Under the pieces are notes generated by a model. It saw only the letters and a list, made by a program, of their open reading frames with translations, ran no database searches and was not told the origin of the DNA. The position numbers and the translations under genes were made by a program. A DNA stretch of 64,000 nt from Cognatundibacterium crateris (GTDB taxonomy: Bacteria > Pseudomonadota > Gammaproteobacteria > Burkholderiales > Burkholderiaceae_D). This document shows, one piece after another, positions 61,563-64,000 of the stretch. The stretch lies in assembly GCF_010078235.1 (NCBI RefSeq), contig NZ_JAABOS010000004.1, positions 429,816-493,815 of the forward strand, read 5' to 3'. Every line of letters begins with the position of its first letter. Within the stretch, counting starts at the first letter, position 1.

Positions 61563-62708
61563 ATGAGCCTAGCGATGCTTGATTCTTACGAAAATGCCAG
61601 TCGGCCTACAGTATTGGTGGTGGATGATACGCCGGATAATCTGTCTCTGCTATCGAATCTCTTGCGGGAGTTGTATCGCGTTAAAATCGCGACCAGTGGT
61701 GCCAAGGCATTGCAGATAGCGCAGACCCAACCGCAGCCGGATCTGATCCTGCTCGATGTCATGATGCCTGACATGGATGGCTATGAGACCTGTCGTTTGC
61801 TCAAGCGGGACGCGCGTACTGTTGAGATTCCAGTGATTTTTCTGACTGCGAAAAATCAGGTGCATGATGAGGAGCTGGGTTTACGTCTGGGCGCTGTTGA
61901 TTACATCAGTAAGCCCGTCAGTCCCCCGGTGATGATAGCGCGTGTCGCGACCCAGTTTCGTTTACTCAAGGCGCAGCAGCAATTGCGTATGCAAAACCAG
62001 CAGTTACAGTTGCTGGTGACTGAGAAAACAGAAAAACTTAATCAGCTTCAGCAGGCGATTATCATAGGCCTGGCTTCTTTAAGTGAATCGGGTGACGCCG
62101 CCAAACTTAATCATTTAAGGCGTACCCAGGAATATTTGCGTGTTCTGGCTCAGCGCTTGCGCCAGCATCCGGATTTTGCGAGGCAGCTCAACGATGAGGC
62201 GATCAGTCTGATGGCGCAAGCGGCACCCTTACATGATATAGGGCGCATACAACTGCCCGACTGGATACTTGAAAAACGTGGTAAATGGGGTGAGGCTGAG
62301 CTGGCGCTGATGCGGCAGCATACTGTGTTTGGGCGCGAAGCCATAGAGATCGTGGAGACGTGTTTTGGCGGTACCCATGACTTCTTGCGCTTCGCGCGTG
62401 AAATCGCGTATTCACATCAGGAAAAATGGGATGGCAGTGGCTACCCGCAGCAGCTCAGCGGCGAGGCTATTCCGCTGGCAGCCAGACTGATGAGTGTGGC
62501 TGATGTGTACGATGCACTGATTTCAGATTACGAGTATGAGCCAGCCCGACAGCATCAGGAAGCGCTGGAGATTCTGCGCGCATCATCGGGTTCGCACTTC
62601 GATCCGCGCATCGTGCATGCATTTTGTGAAGTGTCTGATGAAATCTATCGGATCACTCAGCGTTTTCCGGTGCAGGCGGCGCCTGAGCAGATGCAGATGG
62701 CCTTGTAA
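61563..62708 (+). CDS. Response regulator with HD-GYP domain (probable c-di-GMP phosphodiesterase)
   Basis: A 381-residue two-domain protein. The receiver (about residues 14-130) has VVDDTPDN, phospho-Asp in LLDVMMPDMDG, Thr in FLTAK and Lys in SKPV. A coiled-coil linker is followed by HD-GYP (about residues 175-360). LRRTQEYLRVLA, APLHDIGRIQLPD, HTVFGREAIE, SHQEKWDGSGYPQQLSGEAIPLAARLMSVADVYDAL fit the family. HDIGR replaces the usual HDIGK. The metal-binding His and Asp and the GYP motif are intact, so c-di-GMP hydrolysis is expected. It probably receives phosphate from the hybrid kinase just upstream. ATG 61563 has no strong ribosome-binding site; ATG 61575 is possible. Confidence 0.92.
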   Translation: MSLAMLDSYENASRPTVLVVDDTPDNLSLLSNLLRELYRVKIATSGAKALQIAQTQPQPDLILLDVMMPDMDGYETCRLLKRDARTVEIPVIFLTAKNQVHDEELGLRLGAVDYISKPVSPPVMIARVATQFRLLKAQQQLRMQNQQLQLLVTEKTEKLNQLQQAIIIGLASLSESGDAAKLNHLRRTQEYLRVLAQRLRQHPDFARQLNDEAISLMAQAAPLHDIGRIQLPDWILEKRGKWGEAELALMRQHTVFGREAIEIVETCFGGTHDFLRFAREIAYSHQEKWDGSGYPQQLSGEAIPLAARLMSVADVYDALISDYEYEPARQHQEALEILRASSGSHFDPRIVHAFCEVSDEIYRITQRFPVQAAPEQMQMAL

Positions 62709-62733
62709 TTGTCGTCGCAGGCTTGAATGAAAA

Positions 62734-62766
62734 TAAAAAACGCAGCTGAAACAGCTGCGTTTTTTT
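62734..62766. terminator. Bidirectional terminator
   Basis: CGCAGCTG (62741-62748) and CAGCTGCG (62752-62759) with an AAA loop, flanked by A and T runs, separate the HD-GYP gene from the convergent reductase gene. Confidence 0.93.
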
Positions 62767-62785
62767 ACGACTTGAGGCCTGCGGC

Positions 62786-63856
62786 TTAGTCAAATACCGG
62801 TGTTTCCACGCCCAGGATTTTGTGCAGCTTAGGTGAGGTCGTGGTGTATTGCATGTGGATTTTCTTTTCAGGGAAAATATACGGTGCAGCACCGAATGCA
62901 GCCAGCGCGGCTTCATGGAAGCCAGATAGGATCAGCTTTTTCTTGCCAGGGTAGGTATTGATATCACCAACCGCGAAAATACCAGGCACATTGGTCTCGA
63001 ACTTTTCAGTGTTCATGACTTTTAACTGCTTGCGCTCAATGTCCAGGCCCCATTCTGCGATCGGACCCAGTTTTGGTGACAGACCGAAGAATACCAGCAA
63101 GTTGTCCAGTGGCAGGCGGCGGGTAACGCCATCAGCACCGGTTACTTTGATTTCGCTCAGTGTGTCGTCTTTGCTTTCTATGCCGGTCACCTGGCCGATC
63201 AGCAATTGCATTTCGTAGTTATCGCACAGTTCTTTCATCTTGGCGACGGAAGCTGGCGCAGCACGGAAGTCGTCGCGACGGTGCAGCAGTACTACGGATT
63301 CCGCTTTGCCAACCAGGTTCAATGCCCAGTCCAGCGCAGAGTCACCACCACCGCAGATCACCAGATTTTTGCCATGGAACTGGCTAGGATCTTTGACGCG
63401 ATAGAATACTTGTTTGCCTTCGTAGGCTTCAATGCCATCGACTTTTAAAGTACGTGGCTGGAAGGAGCCAACACCGGCTGCGATGAAAATGGTTTTAGTG
63501 ATGAAGCGCGTGCCAGTGGATGTTTCAACGTCGAAGCGACCGTCTTCACGGCGTTCAACCAGTGTCACTTCCTGACCCAGATGGAAAGTCGGCTCAAACG
63601 GTTCAATTTGTTTGAGCAGATTGTCCGTCAGTTCCTGGCCGGTGCATACCGGTACTGCAGGAATATCGTAAATCGGCTTGTCCGGATACAGCTCGATACA
63701 CTGACCGCCAACTGCAGGCAAAGAGTCGATAACGTGAGCTTTGATTTCCAGCAGGCCTAATTCGAAAACCTGGAACAGGCCAACCGGGCCTGCGCCGATG
63801 ATGACGGCATCGGCATCAATCACGCCATTTGCCTGAGTAGTTTGTATATTTTCCAT
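62786..63856 (-). CDS. Ferredoxin--NADP+ reductase (thioredoxin-reductase-like type)
   Basis: A 356-residue FAD/NADPH flavoprotein. The FAD motif [18 protein letters not shown] lies near residue 18, [17 protein letters not shown] follows, and the NADPH motif is [14 protein letters not shown]. The redox CxxC of thioredoxin reductase is absent, which defines this FNR group. The C-terminal tail ([20 protein letters not shown]) is typical. ATG 63856 starts MENIQTTQ; an in-frame TTG nine codons upstream is unlikely. It lies just downstream of fdxA on the same strand, suggesting that the two work as a redox pair. Confidence 0.92.
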   Translation of the reverse strand: MENIQTTQANGVIDADAVIIGAGPVGLFQVFELGLLEIKAHVIDSLPAVGGQCIELYPDKPIYDIPAVPVCTGQELTDNLLKQIEPFEPTFHLGQEVTLVERREDGRFDVETSTGTRFITKTIFIAAGVGSFQPRTLKVDGIEAYEGKQVFYRVKDPSQFHGKNLVICGGGDSALDWALNLVGKAESVVLLHRRDDFRAAPASVAKMKELCDNYEMQLLIGQVTGIESKDDTLSEIKVTGADGVTRRLPLDNLLVFFGLSPKLGPIAEWGLDIERKQLKVMNTEKFETNVPGIFAVGDINTYPGKKKLILSGFHEAALAAFGAAPYIFPEKKIHMQYTTTSPKLHKILGVETPVFD

Positions 63857-63893
63857 ACGCGGAGTCAGTTTCAGAGATACCAAAAAATGTTAG

Positions 63894-63916
63894 CGCTCAC
63901 CGTTAGTGAGTGAGCG
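63894..63916 (-). terminator. Hairpin between fdxA and the reductase gene
   Basis: CGCTCAC (63894-63900) pairs with GTGAGCG (63910-63916). On the minus strand TAACATTTTTT follows, so it may end or attenuate fdxA transcription before the reductase gene. Confidence 0.45.
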
Positions 63917-63932
63917 GGCCTGGAGTGCCGGA

Positions 63933-64000
63933 TCAGCGCTCCAGGAATTGCAGTTTATCTTTGACGTCTTTCCATTCATCGGCATCGGCCAATGGAGCAA
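63933..64000 (-). CDS. fdxA: Ferredoxin FdxA, C-terminal end (gene continues past the window)
   Basis: Reading leftwards from the window edge, the frame encodes APLADADEWKDVKDKLQFLE-Arg and a TGA stop. This is the typical C-terminus of the 7-Fe ferredoxin FdxA (DUF3470 tail) in betaproteobacteria. Only 22 codons are visible, so the cluster motifs cannot be checked. Identification relies on the tail and on the adjacent ferredoxin reductase. Confidence 0.75.
   Translation of the reverse strand, partial: APLADADEWKDVKDKLQFLER

Noticed and set aside
1-64000. CRISPR arrays, tRNA or rRNA genes, insertion sequences, prophage genes
   Set aside because: I looked for regularly spaced repeats, cloverleaf-like sequences, transposase or integrase motifs and found none.

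Overview
The window reads as chromosomal DNA of a betaproteobacterium of the order Burkholderiales, most likely family Oxalobacteraceae (Undibacterium- or Herbaspirillum-like). This placement is inference. It rests on moderate GC content, the class I fumarase, the ferredoxin-reductase/FdxA pair, a cytosolic PHA depolymerase, a DUF1841 protein, the RsxB-Nth pair, tandem small cytochromes c and a ureDABCEFG-hupE urease set. I saw no rRNA, tRNA, insertion sequence, phage gene or CRISPR array. Roughly 90 percent of the window is coding.

Layout. Positions 1-7700: the end of a sensor kinase, its FixJ/NarL-type response regulator, a degenerate receiver-only protein, two Gly-rich lipoproteins (one an M60 zinc protease), an unknown protein and an M29/NicX-like metalloenzyme. 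An 18-base dyad motif recurs 83-106 bases ahead of three of these genes. Positions 7700-18400: a possible small RNA, a strong sigma-70 promoter with a palindrome-rich leader, a GlpV-like solute-binding protein without permeases, a Cache/PAS sensor kinase, an AraC regulator, and an operon of alkylglycerone-phosphate-synthase-like oxidase, GlpD-like dehydrogenase and FGGY kinase. Positions 18479-25617: urease genes, with a DedA-rhodanese fusion on the opposite strand between ureD and ureA and a good sigma-54 promoter plus NtrC-like site before ureA. Positions 25938-30965: a tight five-gene operon matching trans-4-hydroxyproline (D-hydroxyproline) catabolism to 2-oxoglutarate. Positions 31015-43635: a TetR regulator and an AMACR-like racemase, a DUF5916 outer-membrane protein, a TonB-dependent receptor divergent from a propeller-amidohydrolase, and an aromatic aminotransferase.

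Positions 43720-57322 hold mostly housekeeping and energy genes: an AI-2E/PerM-type transporter with an extra C-terminal domain, murI, class I fumarase, a YqhA-like membrane protein, acs, a MoxR ATPase, two cytochromes c behind an FNR-like box, DUF1841, a RutE-like nitroreductase, nth, rsxB and phaZ. Positions 57600-62708 encode a soluble TPR-PAS hybrid kinase with two receivers and an Hpt domain, followed by a receiver-HD-GYP protein, which is a likely c-di-GMP signalling pair. The window ends with a ferredoxin-NADP reductase and the C-terminus of FdxA.

The least explained parts are four: the repeated 18-base motif beside the FixJ-type regulator; the solute-binding protein plus sensor kinase next to an ether-lipid-like/polyol oxidation operon; the candidate RNA at 7778-7896; and the cobalamin-fold-like tail on the PerM transporter. 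All start choices, sites and terminators were judged by eye, without database searches or folding software.
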